Source: Marinicauda salina
GTDB lineage: Bacteria; Pseudomonadota; Alphaproteobacteria; Caulobacterales; Maricaulaceae
Reading direction: 5' to 3'
Assembly: GCF_003122085.1 (NCBI RefSeq)
Contig: NZ_QEXV01000001.1
Coordinates: 806,001-870,000 of the forward strand
Length of the DNA: 64,000 nucleotides
Shown here: piece after piece, positions 34,905-43,625 of the stretch
How positions within the stretch are numbered: the stretch's first letter is position 1
Layout: each line of letters begins with the position of its first letter
Program-made: the position numbers and the translations under genes
Notes under the pieces: model-generated
The model's input: the letters and a program-made list of their open reading frames with translations, nothing else
Told to the model about the DNA's origin: nothing
Databases searched by the model: none

Positions 34905-35719
34905 TGCGTCCCGATCGCCCGATCCGCCGCGAAGAGGGCTCGGCCCTCGTCTATGTCCTGTGGATCACGCTCCTCCTCTCGGTCCTGATGGCGGGCGCGG
35001 CGCTGTTCGCGCGCACCCAGATCATCGCCGCGCGGGTTGAACAGACCGTCCTTTCCGAACGTCTCGCCCTGCGGTCGGCGCTCGATCTCGTCGCCTATCG
35101 CGGCGCCATCGCAGGGCGGGCCTATTTCGAAGGCCTTCCGGACACGGTGGCGTTCGGCGGCTACGAGATCCTGGTCGAGCGCGCGCCGAACCATGGCCGG
35201 CTCGATGTCAATCTCGCCGACGAGACGGCGTGGATGCGTCTTTTCCAATCGCTCGGCGCGGAAGACGCGCTTGCGCGCCGCCTGACCGACCAGGTGCTCG
35301 ACTGGCGCGACAGCGATACCGATCCGAGGCCTGACGGCGCCGAGGCGAACGCCTATTCCGGCTCCGCCAAGCAGATCGGCAACAGGGCGTTCTTCCATAT
35401 CGGCGAGCTGGAGAACGTGCTGGACATCACTCCGGCGCGGCTGGCCTGCATGGCGCCCTATCTGACCGTGCTCGGCGGTACGGGCCCGGTGCAGGGGGCG
35501 CCGCTCCAGGGGCTGGAGCTTCCCGCGCGCAGCGACGGGATGCGCGTGGCGCTGCGTGCTGCAATCGTGGGTGAAGCCGGGTCGGGGCGCGCGCTGACCG
35601 GTCTGGCGCAATTCGGCGCGTCGGATACGCGCCCCTTCGAATGGGTCCATATCGGCGCGGACGACGGGATCGCGGCGTCTTGCCCGGAGGGCGCCTTCGA
35701 GAGCGCAGCCGCTACCTAG
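34904..35719 (+). CDS. gspK: type II secretion minor pseudopilin GspK
   Basis: The 271-residue product is the large tip pseudopilin. It has the prepilin-like segment EEGSALVYVLWITLLLSVLMAG (without Glu at +5, as usual for GspK) and the alpha-domain hallmarks DVNLADETAWMRLF, TDQVLDWRDSDTDPRPDGAE and FFHIGELENVLDITP. ATG 34904 overlaps the gspD stop by one base. In most operons gspK lies between J and L; here it is last. Confidence 0.92.
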   Translation: MRPDRPIRREEGSALVYVLWITLLLSVLMAGAALFARTQIIAARVEQTVLSERLALRSALDLVAYRGAIAGRAYFEGLPDTVAFGGYEILVERAPNHGRLDVNLADETAWMRLFQSLGAEDALARRLTDQVLDWRDSDTDPRPDGAEANAYSGSAKQIGNRAFFHIGELENVLDITPARLACMAPYLTVLGGTGPVQGAPLQGLELPARSDGMRVALRAAIVGEAGSGRALTGLAQFGASDTRPFEWVHIGADDGIAASCPEGAFESAAAT

Positions 35720-35790
35720 ATGCATGCCGCCGCATATGATTACTTAGCGCTTCGCGTGATCGCCGAACGCCCGTTCTTGGGGGGGACGAT

Positions 35791-38700
35791 ATGTTCGACA
35801 GGCTGATTCACAGGCCGCACCAGCGCCGCATGATCTGGGCGACGGTGCTCGTCGGGATCATCGCCGTGCTGTTCTGGACGCAGTCGCGTTATCCCTCGCT
35901 TGACGAAAAGGCGATGATGAGCGGCGCGATCCAGCTCGAGGATCCGCTGAGCTTCGAGGCCTTGCTGCCGCTCTTGCCCGACCATTCGGTCGTCGAGCGG
36001 ATCGTGATCACCACGCTCAACTGGATGAAGACGAACCGCAACGGCATGACGTTCGGCGTGCTGTTCGCGGCGGCCTTCCTGACCATGCTCGGCTATCTCC
36101 GCCGACGCAGCTTCCAGGGCCCGTTCGCCAACGCCTTCTATGGTCTCGCGCTCGGCGCCCCGCTCGGCGTGTGCGTCAATTGCGCGGCCCCGATCGCGAA
36201 GGGTCTCTACACCGGCGGATCACGGGCGGAGACGACGCTGGCGGCGATGGTCGCCTCGCCGACTCTGAACATCGTCGTCCTGACGATGGCGTTTTCGCTT
36301 CTCCCCTTCTACATCGCCGTCACCAAGCTCGTTCTGAGCCTCGGCGTCATCCTTCTCGCCGTGCCCATACTGTGCCGCTTCATCCCGCCGGAACGTCTCA
36401 GCGCCGAGGTGCCCGATCCGCACGACGTGCCCGCGGCGCCGCTCCCGGAGGAAGCGCCGCCAACGGAGAGCTTCGGCCGCTCGATCCTCGAATTCGGCAA
36501 GGATTTCGGCGGGAACCTCTGGTTCATCGTGAGCCGGACGGTGCCGCTCATGCTGTTGGCGGGATTTCTCGGCGCGGTCGTGGCGACCTTCTTTCCGGTG
36601 GACTCGATCTCGGGGGAGAATTTCGGCCCGCTCGGGCTCGTCTTCGCCGCGCTCGTCGGAACCTTCCTGCCGGTGCCGATCGGATTCGACGTCGTCGTCT
36701 CGGGCGCGCTGCTGAACGGCGGGATGGGCCACGGCTACATCATGACGCTCGTGTTCACGCTCGGCTCCTTCTCGATCTATTCCCTGTTCATCGTCGCGAC
36801 CTCGATCGGCATGCGCGCCGCGTTCATGCTCGGCGGCACGATCATGCTGACCGGTCTCGTCGCCGGAGCGGGCGCGCAAGCCTGGCACGGCTACCAGACC
36901 CAGCGCGCGCTCGACATTCTGACAGCGGCCGAGGAGGCGGTGATCCCGCGCGCCGAGGCCGCCGCTATGCCCGCAACCCCGCTCGACGAGGCCGCTGGCC
37001 GGAGCGCGTCGGGCGGGGGCGAGCCGACGGTCACGGTGTCGGCGACGCCCTTCAATCCGCGTTCGCCGGAAGGCGACGCGCCCTTCACCCGCATCGAGGC
37101 CTGGCGCCTCGGCGTCGACAAGCCGGTCGAATTCTCCTTCGCCGACATGTGGCCGCCGTTCTGGGAAGGCCGCTCGGTCACGAGCGGGGACATAGACCGG
37201 GACGGCGATCTCGATCTCGTCTTCGCGTCCACCGAAGCCGGCCTCTACGCCTACGCCAATGACGGCGACGGGCGGTTCACGCCGATCGAGCTCGACCTGG
37301 GCGCTGTCGCCGACCTGCCGGTCTTCAACGCGGCGCTCGTCGATCTCGACGATGACGGCTGGCTCGACCTTTTCGTGGCGACCTACCGGGAGGGGATGTT
37401 CGTCATCCCGAACCGCGAGGGCGAGCTGGATCCGTCATCGCGCAGGCCCGTCGAGAACAGCGACGACGCCTTGCTCGCCCTGTCGCTGAGCTTCGCCGAT
37501 ATAGAGGGCGACGGCGATCTGGACGCGGCGCTGGGCAACTGGGCGGCGGGCTGGTACCGGCGCATCCCCGGCGAAGAGTCGCGCAATCGCATTCTCCTGA
37601 ACGAGTCCGGGCGTCTCACCGGCGCGCGCCACGCCGACCTCCCGGGCATTCCGGGGGAGACGCTGTCGATCCTGTTCTCCGACATGGACCAGGACGGCGC
37701 CGTCGATCTTCTCGTCGGAAACGATTTCGAGGTCCCCGACTATTTCTATTTCGGCGACGGCGACGGCGGGTTCGATCCGGTCACCCGCCAGGACGGGCGG
37801 ATCGAGCACACCACGACGACGACGATGGCGTTGAAGACCGCCGATCTCGACAACGATCTCGATTTCGAGATCTACGCCGCCCAGATCGCCGGCCGGTCGA
37901 GCGGCGTGTCGGACCGTCTGCGGATGCGTCCCATCGCGCGCTACTGCGAGGGCATCGAGCGCGAGAGCGACCGTGAGACGTGCCAGCGGAATATCGACAT
38001 CAAGCGCTGGTACCGCGCGGGGCACAGCTTCGATCCGGCTTACGCCGACCGGTGCCAGCAGATGGAGGGGCGCTATCGCGACGAGTGCCGCGCCATGCTG
38101 GTCAAGGACCTCGCCATCCAGAACCGCGACCCGTCCATCTGCGGCATGATCCCCGCCGGCCAGCTGCGCGTGCGCCAGCTCTGCGACATCCATTTCCAGC
38201 CGCCGCGTCCCGTCACGGACGAGGAGGAAGACGCCGCCATCTCGCAGATCCTCGGGCGCAACGTGCTGCTCGTCGAAGGCCGGGACGGCGCCTATTCCGA
38301 CGAGGCGGAGGCGCGCGGCGTCGAGGTCGGCGGCTGGAGCTGGGACGTGAAGATCGCCGATTTCGACAATGACGGCTGGCAGGACATCTATATCGTCAAC
38401 GGCACCTGGGTGCCCAACGAGGTCACGCCGTCGAACATCTTTCTCAGCAATGATGGGACGGGCCGTTTCTCCGAGGAGACGGAGCGCTTCGGCCTGACCG
38501 ATTTCCTGATGACCGCCGCCGCGATTACGGCCGATCTCGACAATGACGGCGATCTCGACCTCGTCACCGTGCCGGTGAATGCGCCGACCATCGCCTACAT
38601 CAATAACAGCCAGGACGGCCACGCCATCGCCTTCCGGCTGGAGGACGAGATCGGCAATCATTACGGCGTCGGCGCGCGCATCGAGATCGAGACCGCGTCC

Positions 38701-38898
38701 GGCCGCCAGGTTCGCGAGATCCAGTCGGGCGGAGGCTTCATGAGCTTCGATGCGCCCGTCGCTCATTTCGGACTGGGCGAGGACGAGGTCGTCGACGAGG
38801 TTGTCGTCCACTGGCCGGACGGCGGCTCGACCGTGATCGACGAAGCGCTCGACGCGGGGGCCACATACACGATCGCCCGGTCAGGTTCTCGGGCCTGA
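35791..38898 (+). CDS. permease fused to FG-GAP/VCBS repeats and ASPIC/UnbV domain
   Basis: A 1035-residue fusion. Residues 10-360 form a multi-pass permease of the DUF318/ArsP_1 kind with a CVNC pair (128-131) and the VASPTLNIVVLTMAF segment. Residues 440-930 hold FG-GAP-type calcium-binding repeats (DxDxDGxxD at 467, 518, 570, 631, 857 and 915, plus a weaker one at 685), interrupted at 719-798 by a six-cysteine insert. Residues 955-1028 are an ASPIC/UnbV domain (GNHYGVGARIEI...VHWPDGG). The permease part suggests metal or metalloid export, and the beta-propeller should face the periplasm. I do not know this architecture from named proteins. The gene follows gspK by 71 bp. Confidence 0.85.
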   Translation: MFDRLIHRPHQRRMIWATVLVGIIAVLFWTQSRYPSLDEKAMMSGAIQLEDPLSFEALLPLLPDHSVVERIVITTLNWMKTNRNGMTFGVLFAAAFLTMLGYLRRRSFQGPFANAFYGLALGAPLGVCVNCAAPIAKGLYTGGSRAETTLAAMVASPTLNIVVLTMAFSLLPFYIAVTKLVLSLGVILLAVPILCRFIPPERLSAEVPDPHDVPAAPLPEEAPPTESFGRSILEFGKDFGGNLWFIVSRTVPLMLLAGFLGAVVATFFPVDSISGENFGPLGLVFAALVGTFLPVPIGFDVVVSGALLNGGMGHGYIMTLVFTLGSFSIYSLFIVATSIGMRAAFMLGGTIMLTGLVAGAGAQAWHGYQTQRALDILTAAEEAVIPRAEAAAMPATPLDEAAGRSASGGGEPTVTVSATPFNPRSPEGDAPFTRIEAWRLGVDKPVEFSFADMWPPFWEGRSVTSGDIDRDGDLDLVFASTEAGLYAYANDGDGRFTPIELDLGAVADLPVFNAALVDLDDDGWLDLFVATYREGMFVIPNREGELDPSSRRPVENSDDALLALSLSFADIEGDGDLDAALGNWAAGWYRRIPGEESRNRILLNESGRLTGARHADLPGIPGETLSILFSDMDQDGAVDLLVGNDFEVPDYFYFGDGDGGFDPVTRQDGRIEHTTTTTMALKTADLDNDLDFEIYAAQIAGRSSGVSDRLRMRPIARYCEGIERESDRETCQRNIDIKRWYRAGHSFDPAYADRCQQMEGRYRDECRAMLVKDLAIQNRDPSICGMIPAGQLRVRQLCDIHFQPPRPVTDEEEDAAISQILGRNVLLVEGRDGAYSDEAEARGVEVGGWSWDVKIADFDNDGWQDIYIVNGTWVPNEVTPSNIFLSNDGTGRFSEETERFGLTDFLMTAAAITADLDNDGDLDLVTVPVNAPTIAYINNSQDGHAIAFRLEDEIGNHYGVGARIEIETASGRQVREIQSGGGFMSFDAPVAHFGLGEDEVVDEVVVHWPDGGSTVIDEALDAGATYTIARSGSRA

Positions 38899-38925
38899 GA
38901 CGGCATCACCGGAGACGCAATCCGA

Positions 38926-40203
38926 ATGAAACACTACCTGATAGGAGCCGCGGCCGGCGGCGGTCTCGTCATCGCGGGCGTTGTCATGGGCGCGCTGCTC
39001 TTCGGGGGCGGGCCCGGCCAGCAGCCGCCGCAAACGGACTCCGAACCGGTCGCCGGTTCCGAGCAGCCCCTGGATAGCGGGCGCGACCCGGCCATGGCCG
39101 AGGCCGAAACGGCGTATGCGGCGGGCGATCTCGCCGGCGCGTACGAGGCGCTGCTGCCGCTCGCTGAAAGCGGCCATCCGCTCGCCCAGCAGCGCATCGG
39201 CTACATGTACAAGGAGGGGCTTCATGTCGAGGCCGACCCGGCCGAGGCGATCAGCTGGCTCGAGCGCGCCGTGGAGCAGGGCAATGAGGGAGCCGGCGCG
39301 CTGCTGGCCGAGCTTCTCCGCGAGCGGTCGATCAGCCAGCCGGTTTCCGGGGCGGTGATCGAGGACCTTTCCCGCGCGGCCGAGCTCGGCGATGTCGAGG
39401 CCCAGGCGGTGCTCGGCTCCTACTACCTCGCCGGACACGGCGTCGCCGCCGATCCGGAGCGGGCCGTGGAGCTTCTTCGCGACGCCGCCGAAGCCGGGGA
39501 CATGCGCGCCCAGAGCAATCTGGGCTACGCCTACGCGACCGGAACCGGCGTCGCGGCGGACCAGGCGGAGGCGCGCCGCTGGTACGGCGTCGCGGCGGAG
39601 GCGGGGCTGGTGCGCGCGCAGACCGCCTATGCCCTGATGCTCGAAGAAGGCCGCGGCGGCGCCGAGGACTTCGCCGAAGCGATGCGCTGGTATCTCAACG
39701 CCGCCGAGGGCGGTCACAGGCCGGCCATGGCCCGCCTTGGGCGCCTGATCCTCGAAGAGCGCATGCAGCCTCCCAACGCGTTGCGTGCGGCCGAGTTCGT
39801 ACGCGCTGCGGCCGAGGACGGCGCCGACGGCGCGGTCGACTGGCTTCGGGCGCGCCAGAGCGAAGGCGTGGCGGAGGCGGGCACTCAGCTCGCGATGATG
39901 TATCAGGCGGGCGCCGGCGTGTCCGAGGATCCCGAGCGAGCGCTGGCGCTCCTTGAGGAGAGCGCCGCAGCCGGAGAGCCGGTCGCGCAATACCATCTCA
40001 GCCGGCGCTATGCGTCAGGCGACGGGGTCGACCAGGACTATGTCGAGGCGCACAAGCTGGCCAATCTCGCCGCGGCCCAGGGGCTGGAGCCGGCCGTCGA
40101 GGCGCGTCGCCTGGTCGCTCAGCTCATGACCGAGGACCAGATCGCCGAGGCCCAGGCGGCGGCCGCGGCCTGGCGGGAGACGCATGATGGCGCGGCGCCC
40201 TGA
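38926..40203 (+). CDS. Sel1-repeat protein with N-terminal membrane anchor
   Basis: The 425-residue product has an N-terminal hydrophobic segment (about 5-27), a Pro/Gln-rich linker and about eight Sel1-like repeats (A-x2-G-x2-x-A-Q-x2-L-G-x2-Y-x2-G-x-G-V pattern, e.g. AEAGDMRAQSNLGYAYATGT). Such solenoids mediate protein-protein contacts in the periplasm. It lies 27 bp after the permease fusion and overlaps the next Sel1 gene by 20 nt. No catalytic domain is present. Confidence 0.88.
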   Translation: MKHYLIGAAAGGGLVIAGVVMGALLFGGGPGQQPPQTDSEPVAGSEQPLDSGRDPAMAEAETAYAAGDLAGAYEALLPLAESGHPLAQQRIGYMYKEGLHVEADPAEAISWLERAVEQGNEGAGALLAELLRERSISQPVSGAVIEDLSRAAELGDVEAQAVLGSYYLAGHGVAADPERAVELLRDAAEAGDMRAQSNLGYAYATGTGVAADQAEARRWYGVAAEAGLVRAQTAYALMLEEGRGGAEDFAEAMRWYLNAAEGGHRPAMARLGRLILEERMQPPNALRAAEFVRAAAEDGADGAVDWLRARQSEGVAEAGTQLAMMYQAGAGVSEDPERALALLEESAAAGEPVAQYHLSRRYASGDGVDQDYVEAHKLANLAAAQGLEPAVEARRLVAQLMTEDQIAEAQAAAAAWRETHDGAAP

Positions 40204-41422
40204 TCCTGCGCGTCGATATTTGCCGGCGCTGATGCTGCTGGCCGCGACCATCGCCCCGGTCGAGGCCCAGGCGCCGGATCCGGCGGACGGAGCCGGTTTC
40301 TCGGAGGCGCGCGGCGATCTCCTGGCCCGCGCCGAAGCCGGCGCGCCGGACGCGCAGCGCAGGCTCGCCGACCTCCTGCGCGACGGCCGGGCCGGCGAGC
40401 AGGATTTCGCGCGCGCCGCGCTCTGGTACGAACGCGCTGCGCGACAGGGGGATGCGCCCGCACAGAACGCGCTCGGCCGTCTTTATGTCGAAGGCCTCGG
40501 CGTCGAGCGAGACGCCGAGGCGGCGGTGGATTGGCTCCGGCGCGCCGCCGAGGCCGGCGATCCCGCGCATCAGCACGATTACGGGCTGGCGCTGGAGAAC
40601 GGGCTCGGCGGAGCAGGTCGGGAGGACGCGGCTGCGCAGTGGTATCGGCGCGCCGCCGATCGCGGTCACGCCCCGGCCCAGACGAGCCTCGGCGTGCTCT
40701 ATCTCGAAGGGCGCGGGGTGGAGCGCGACGCCGCGCGGGCGCGCGCGCTGTTTCGGCGCGCCGCCGAGGCGGGCGACGCGCGTGCGCAGAACAATCTCGG
40801 TCTTGTCTATGCGCGAGGGGCGGGGGTGGAGCGCGATTACGAAGCCGCCGCGCGCTGGTTCGCCGCTGCGGCCGAACAGGGGCTGGCCCAGGCCATGACC
40901 AATCTCGGCGTCCTGCGGGCGAACGGGTTCGGCGTCGAACTCGACGAGGCCGAGGCCGCCGAGCTTTACCGTGCGGGCGCCCAGGCGGAGAGCGCGCGGC
41001 TGAGCGTTCTGCTCGACCGGATCGGCCTTCCCGCCGGCGCGCGGCTGGCGGCGCCCGCCGACGAACCCGGCGCGCTCGGCCGCGATCGGCGCGCGGCCGA
41101 GCTGGGCGACCCGGTCGCTCAATTCGCGATGGGCTATCGCTTCTCTCACGCCATCGGCGTGCGGCGTGACGCCGGCGAGGCGGCGCGCTGGTTTCGCGCC
41201 GCGGCGGAGAACGGCTCGCGCGACGCCGGTTTCAATCTCGGCCTGATGTATGCGCGCGGCGAGGGCGTGCCGCAGTCCTATGTCGAGGCCTATCGTTGGC
41301 TGAATTTCGCCGCGGCGGGCGAAGTGCCAGGAGCCGCCGAGGTGCGCGACGTCCTCGTCGAACGCATGTCGCGGGGCCAACGCGCCGAGATCCGGGAACG
41401 CGCCGGTCCGGTCGGCCCCTAG
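40184..41422 (+). CDS. secreted Sel1-repeat protein
   Basis: The 412-residue product has a signal peptide (basic MARRPDPARR, hydrophobic YLPALMLLAATIAPV, cleavage near EAQA) and about nine Sel1-like repeats (e.g. AAEAGDARAQNNLGLVYARG, EQGLAQAMTNLGVLRANG) through nearly the whole chain. The start at 40184, or the adjacent ATG at 40187, lies inside the end of the preceding Sel1 gene. The two are probably diverged duplicates working together. No enzyme domain is seen. Confidence 0.88.
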   Translation: MMARRPDPARRYLPALMLLAATIAPVEAQAPDPADGAGFSEARGDLLARAEAGAPDAQRRLADLLRDGRAGEQDFARAALWYERAARQGDAPAQNALGRLYVEGLGVERDAEAAVDWLRRAAEAGDPAHQHDYGLALENGLGGAGREDAAAQWYRRAADRGHAPAQTSLGVLYLEGRGVERDAARARALFRRAAEAGDARAQNNLGLVYARGAGVERDYEAAARWFAAAAEQGLAQAMTNLGVLRANGFGVELDEAEAAELYRAGAQAESARLSVLLDRIGLPAGARLAAPADEPGALGRDRRAAELGDPVAQFAMGYRFSHAIGVRRDAGEAARWFRAAAENGSRDAGFNLGLMYARGEGVPQSYVEAYRWLNFAAAGEVPGAAEVRDVLVERMSRGQRAEIRERAGPVGP

Positions 41423-41524
41423 TCGTCCGGAAAGGGAAAATCCGGCGCTGTCATCGGAATTTGCTGTTGGAGCGGGCGGTCCATGTGTTACGCATGTTGA
41501 TGATGCAGCTCGGGGGCTGAATTG

Positions 41525-41953
41525 ATGAAGTCCTTCATTGCAGCTTTGGCGCTGTCTCTCTTCGTTGCGGCGCCGGCCGCCGCGGAGACGCTGCGCGCCG
41601 ACGAGCGATTCACCCAGACCCGTCTCGTTTTCTCGGTGAACGGCTCATACACGAACTACACCCTCACCGTTTCCGGGCCGCAGGGGTTTCACGCCCAGGC
41701 CCATGGCGAGCGCAGCGCGCCGACGCTGCGGCTGGCCGATTACGGCGAGGTCCCCGACGGGGTCTACAACTATCAGCTGACCGCCGCGACCGACCGGTTC
41801 CGCGAACAGGTCAGCCAGGCGAGCCGGATGAATAACGGCCGCGAAAACACGACGATGCGTCCGCGCGTCGGCGCGTCGGTCTCGGGCGCGTTCCATGTCC
41901 GCGACGGCCGCATCCGGGAATTCGAGGATATCGAGGAATCGCAGGGCCTCTGA
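41525..41953 (+). CDS. small secreted protein of unknown function
   Basis: The 142-residue product has a clear signal peptide (KSFIAALALSLFVAAPAAAE) followed by a beta-rich body with an Ig-like look (TRLVFSVNGSYTNYTLTVSG, PDGVYNYQLTAATD). I recognise no family. ATG 41525 is preferred over TTG 41522. It lies 35 bp before the secreted repeat protein gene and may be its partner or chaperone. No cysteines occur in the mature part. Confidence 0.75.
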   Translation: MKSFIAALALSLFVAAPAAAETLRADERFTQTRLVFSVNGSYTNYTLTVSGPQGFHAQAHGERSAPTLRLADYGEVPDGVYNYQLTAATDRFREQVSQASRMNNGRENTTMRPRVGASVSGAFHVRDGRIREFEDIEESQGL

Positions 41954-41988
41954 CGACGCCTGCGCTGGCCAAGGCTGGGGAGCGAATC

Positions 41989-43359
41989 ATGAAGAAGTTT
42001 TTGTTGAGCGCCGCGCTCGGACCCGTTCTGGGCGTCCTGGGGCTTCAGGCCGTCGAAGCGCAGACCGTTCTGAGCACGACTGACGCCACCATTAATGACA
42101 GCCTGTGCGTCGGCACCGACTGTACGAGCAGCGAAACCTTCGGCTTCGACACGATCCGGATCAAGGAGAACAACACCCGGCTTCGTTTCGACGATACGAG
42201 CGCGTCCGGCAGTTTCCCCGCCAATGATTGGGAGCTCATCGCCAACGAGAGCGAGAACGGCGGCGTGAACGCCTTCTTCATCGAGGACGACACCGCCGGG
42301 CGCAACATTCTCGCGCTCGAAGCCGGCGCGCCGGCGAACTCGCTTTATGTCGAGTCCGACGGCGACGTCGGATTCGGCACGTCCAATCCGGTCGCCGATC
42401 TGCACATGGTCACCGGCGACTCGCCGTTCCTCCGCCTGGAGCAGGACGGCTCCTCAGGCTTCACGCCGCAGACCTGGGACATCGCGGGCAACGAGACGAA
42501 CTTCTTCATCCGCGACGCGACGAACGGCAGCACGTTGCCCTTCCGCATCCGCCCGGGCGCGCCGTCGAACGCGATTGATATTGATGATGATGGAGATGTG
42601 TTCGTCGGCTTGGCTTCGAACTCGACGAATATCGGCGACCTCGTTCTCGGCGGCGGCGGCGTGAAGCTGCTCGATCTCGTTTCCGATACGGCGGGGCAAA
42701 TTCGGTTTATCGGCGACACCACCAATCGCCGGATCGTCGCGCGCGATGCGGATACTGGGCCCGCCGATACGCAGATCATCATGCGTGACAGTGAGCTTGC
42801 GTTCGCCGGCGCGGATACCAGTGACGCCAACATGTTTGCAACTTTCGATACAGGTGGACTCGATATCGGGTCGCACACCGACTCCACGGTCCGGTTGATG
42901 ACGATCCAGTCGAGCACGGCCGCGCAGATGCGCCTGGTCGGCGCCACGAACAACCGACGTTTTGTCGCCTCCGACACGCCGCTTGGCGCCGCCGATACGC
43001 AGATCATCATGCGTGATAGCGAAGTTGCCATAACGGGGCCTGACGCGAGCAGCCCGTGGGCGACCATCACTTCCAGCGGCATTGTTACGAACGGCGGTGG
43101 CGCGTGTGATCCGGGGCCCTGCGACGACGTGTTCAACCCGGACGTTTTCCAGCCGCTCTCGATCGACGAGCACGCCGGTCTCATGTGGGAGAACAGCTAT
43201 CTTCCCGGCGTCGGTCCGACCCCGGAGGGCGCTCCGATCAATCTCGGCCAGAAGGTCACGGGCGTGCTGCACGAACTCGAAGTCGCGCACATCTATATCG
43301 AGCAGCTCAACAATCGGGTGAACGCGCTTGAGGCGGAGCTCGCCGAGCAAGAGGGCTAG
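41989..43359 (+). CDS. secreted fibre-like repeat protein
   Basis: The 456-residue product has a signal peptide (KKFLLSAALGPVLGVLGLQAVEAQ) and a beta-repeat body resembling phage tail-fibre and trimeric surface proteins (DGDVGFGTSNPVADLHM). A region of about 45 residues is duplicated: TNRRIVARDADTGPADTQII...MRDSELAFAG and NNRRFVASDTPLGAADTQII...MRDSEVAITG. The C-terminus is a short coiled coil (VTGVLHELEVAHIYIEQLNN), usual for trimerisation before an S74 chaperone, but the protein stops there. It may be a surface fibre or a type II secretion substrate; this is inference. Confidence 0.75.
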   Translation: MKKFLLSAALGPVLGVLGLQAVEAQTVLSTTDATINDSLCVGTDCTSSETFGFDTIRIKENNTRLRFDDTSASGSFPANDWELIANESENGGVNAFFIEDDTAGRNILALEAGAPANSLYVESDGDVGFGTSNPVADLHMVTGDSPFLRLEQDGSSGFTPQTWDIAGNETNFFIRDATNGSTLPFRIRPGAPSNAIDIDDDGDVFVGLASNSTNIGDLVLGGGGVKLLDLVSDTAGQIRFIGDTTNRRIVARDADTGPADTQIIMRDSELAFAGADTSDANMFATFDTGGLDIGSHTDSTVRLMTIQSSTAAQMRLVGATNNRRFVASDTPLGAADTQIIMRDSEVAITGPDASSPWATITSSGIVTNGGGACDPGPCDDVFNPDVFQPLSIDEHAGLMWENSYLPGVGPTPEGAPINLGQKVTGVLHELEVAHIYIEQLNNRVNALEAELAEQEG

Positions 43360-43365
43360 CAGGGT

Positions 43366-43406
43366 CGCTTCAAAAAGCGCCTTTCCCAACAATAATATTA
43401 TTGGGA
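43366..43406 (+). terminator. hairpins after the fibre-like gene
   Basis: CGCTT-caaa-AAGCG (43366-43379) is followed by CCTTTCCC, and then by the palindrome CAATAATATTATTG (43390-43403). Either could end transcription of the 41.5-43.4 kb genes; neither has a long T-tract. Confidence 0.35.
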
Positions 43407-43410
43407 GCAC

Positions 43411-43461
43411 GCACGGTCGAACCGGTAGGAGAATTCCCACGCTTAAATGGTTCGACCGTGC
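43411..43461. repeat. perfect 13-bp inverted repeat
   Basis: GCACGGTCGAACC (43411-43423) and GGTTCGACCGTGC (43449-43461) are exact inverted copies around a 25-nt spacer. The surrounding 43360-43625 stretch has no gene and is visibly poorer in G and C than the flanks. Confidence 0.8.
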
Positions 43462-43625
43462 TCCGCTAACAAAGCGACGGCCGATTTGGCTGCTCGGATG
43501 GTTTCTCATACGCTGCAATGCGCGGGAAAATCGCAACACTGCGTGCTAACCTCATCGCCGATAGGGCGTGAGTGTGCAAACCTTCAGGCGATTCCTTGCA
43601 GCATTCTGCTTGTTCTAGTACAGAT

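Noticed and set aside
37435-38811. 458-codon minus-strand frame opposite the FG-GAP protein
   Set aside because: The complement of repeated Asp-rich codons produces an Ile/Val/Glu-rich artefact; no start context or neighbours support it.
42345-43184. 279-codon minus-strand frame opposite the fibre-like gene
   Set aside because: The plus-strand gene has a clean signal peptide and ordered repeats; the minus product is Ser/Arg-rich without features.
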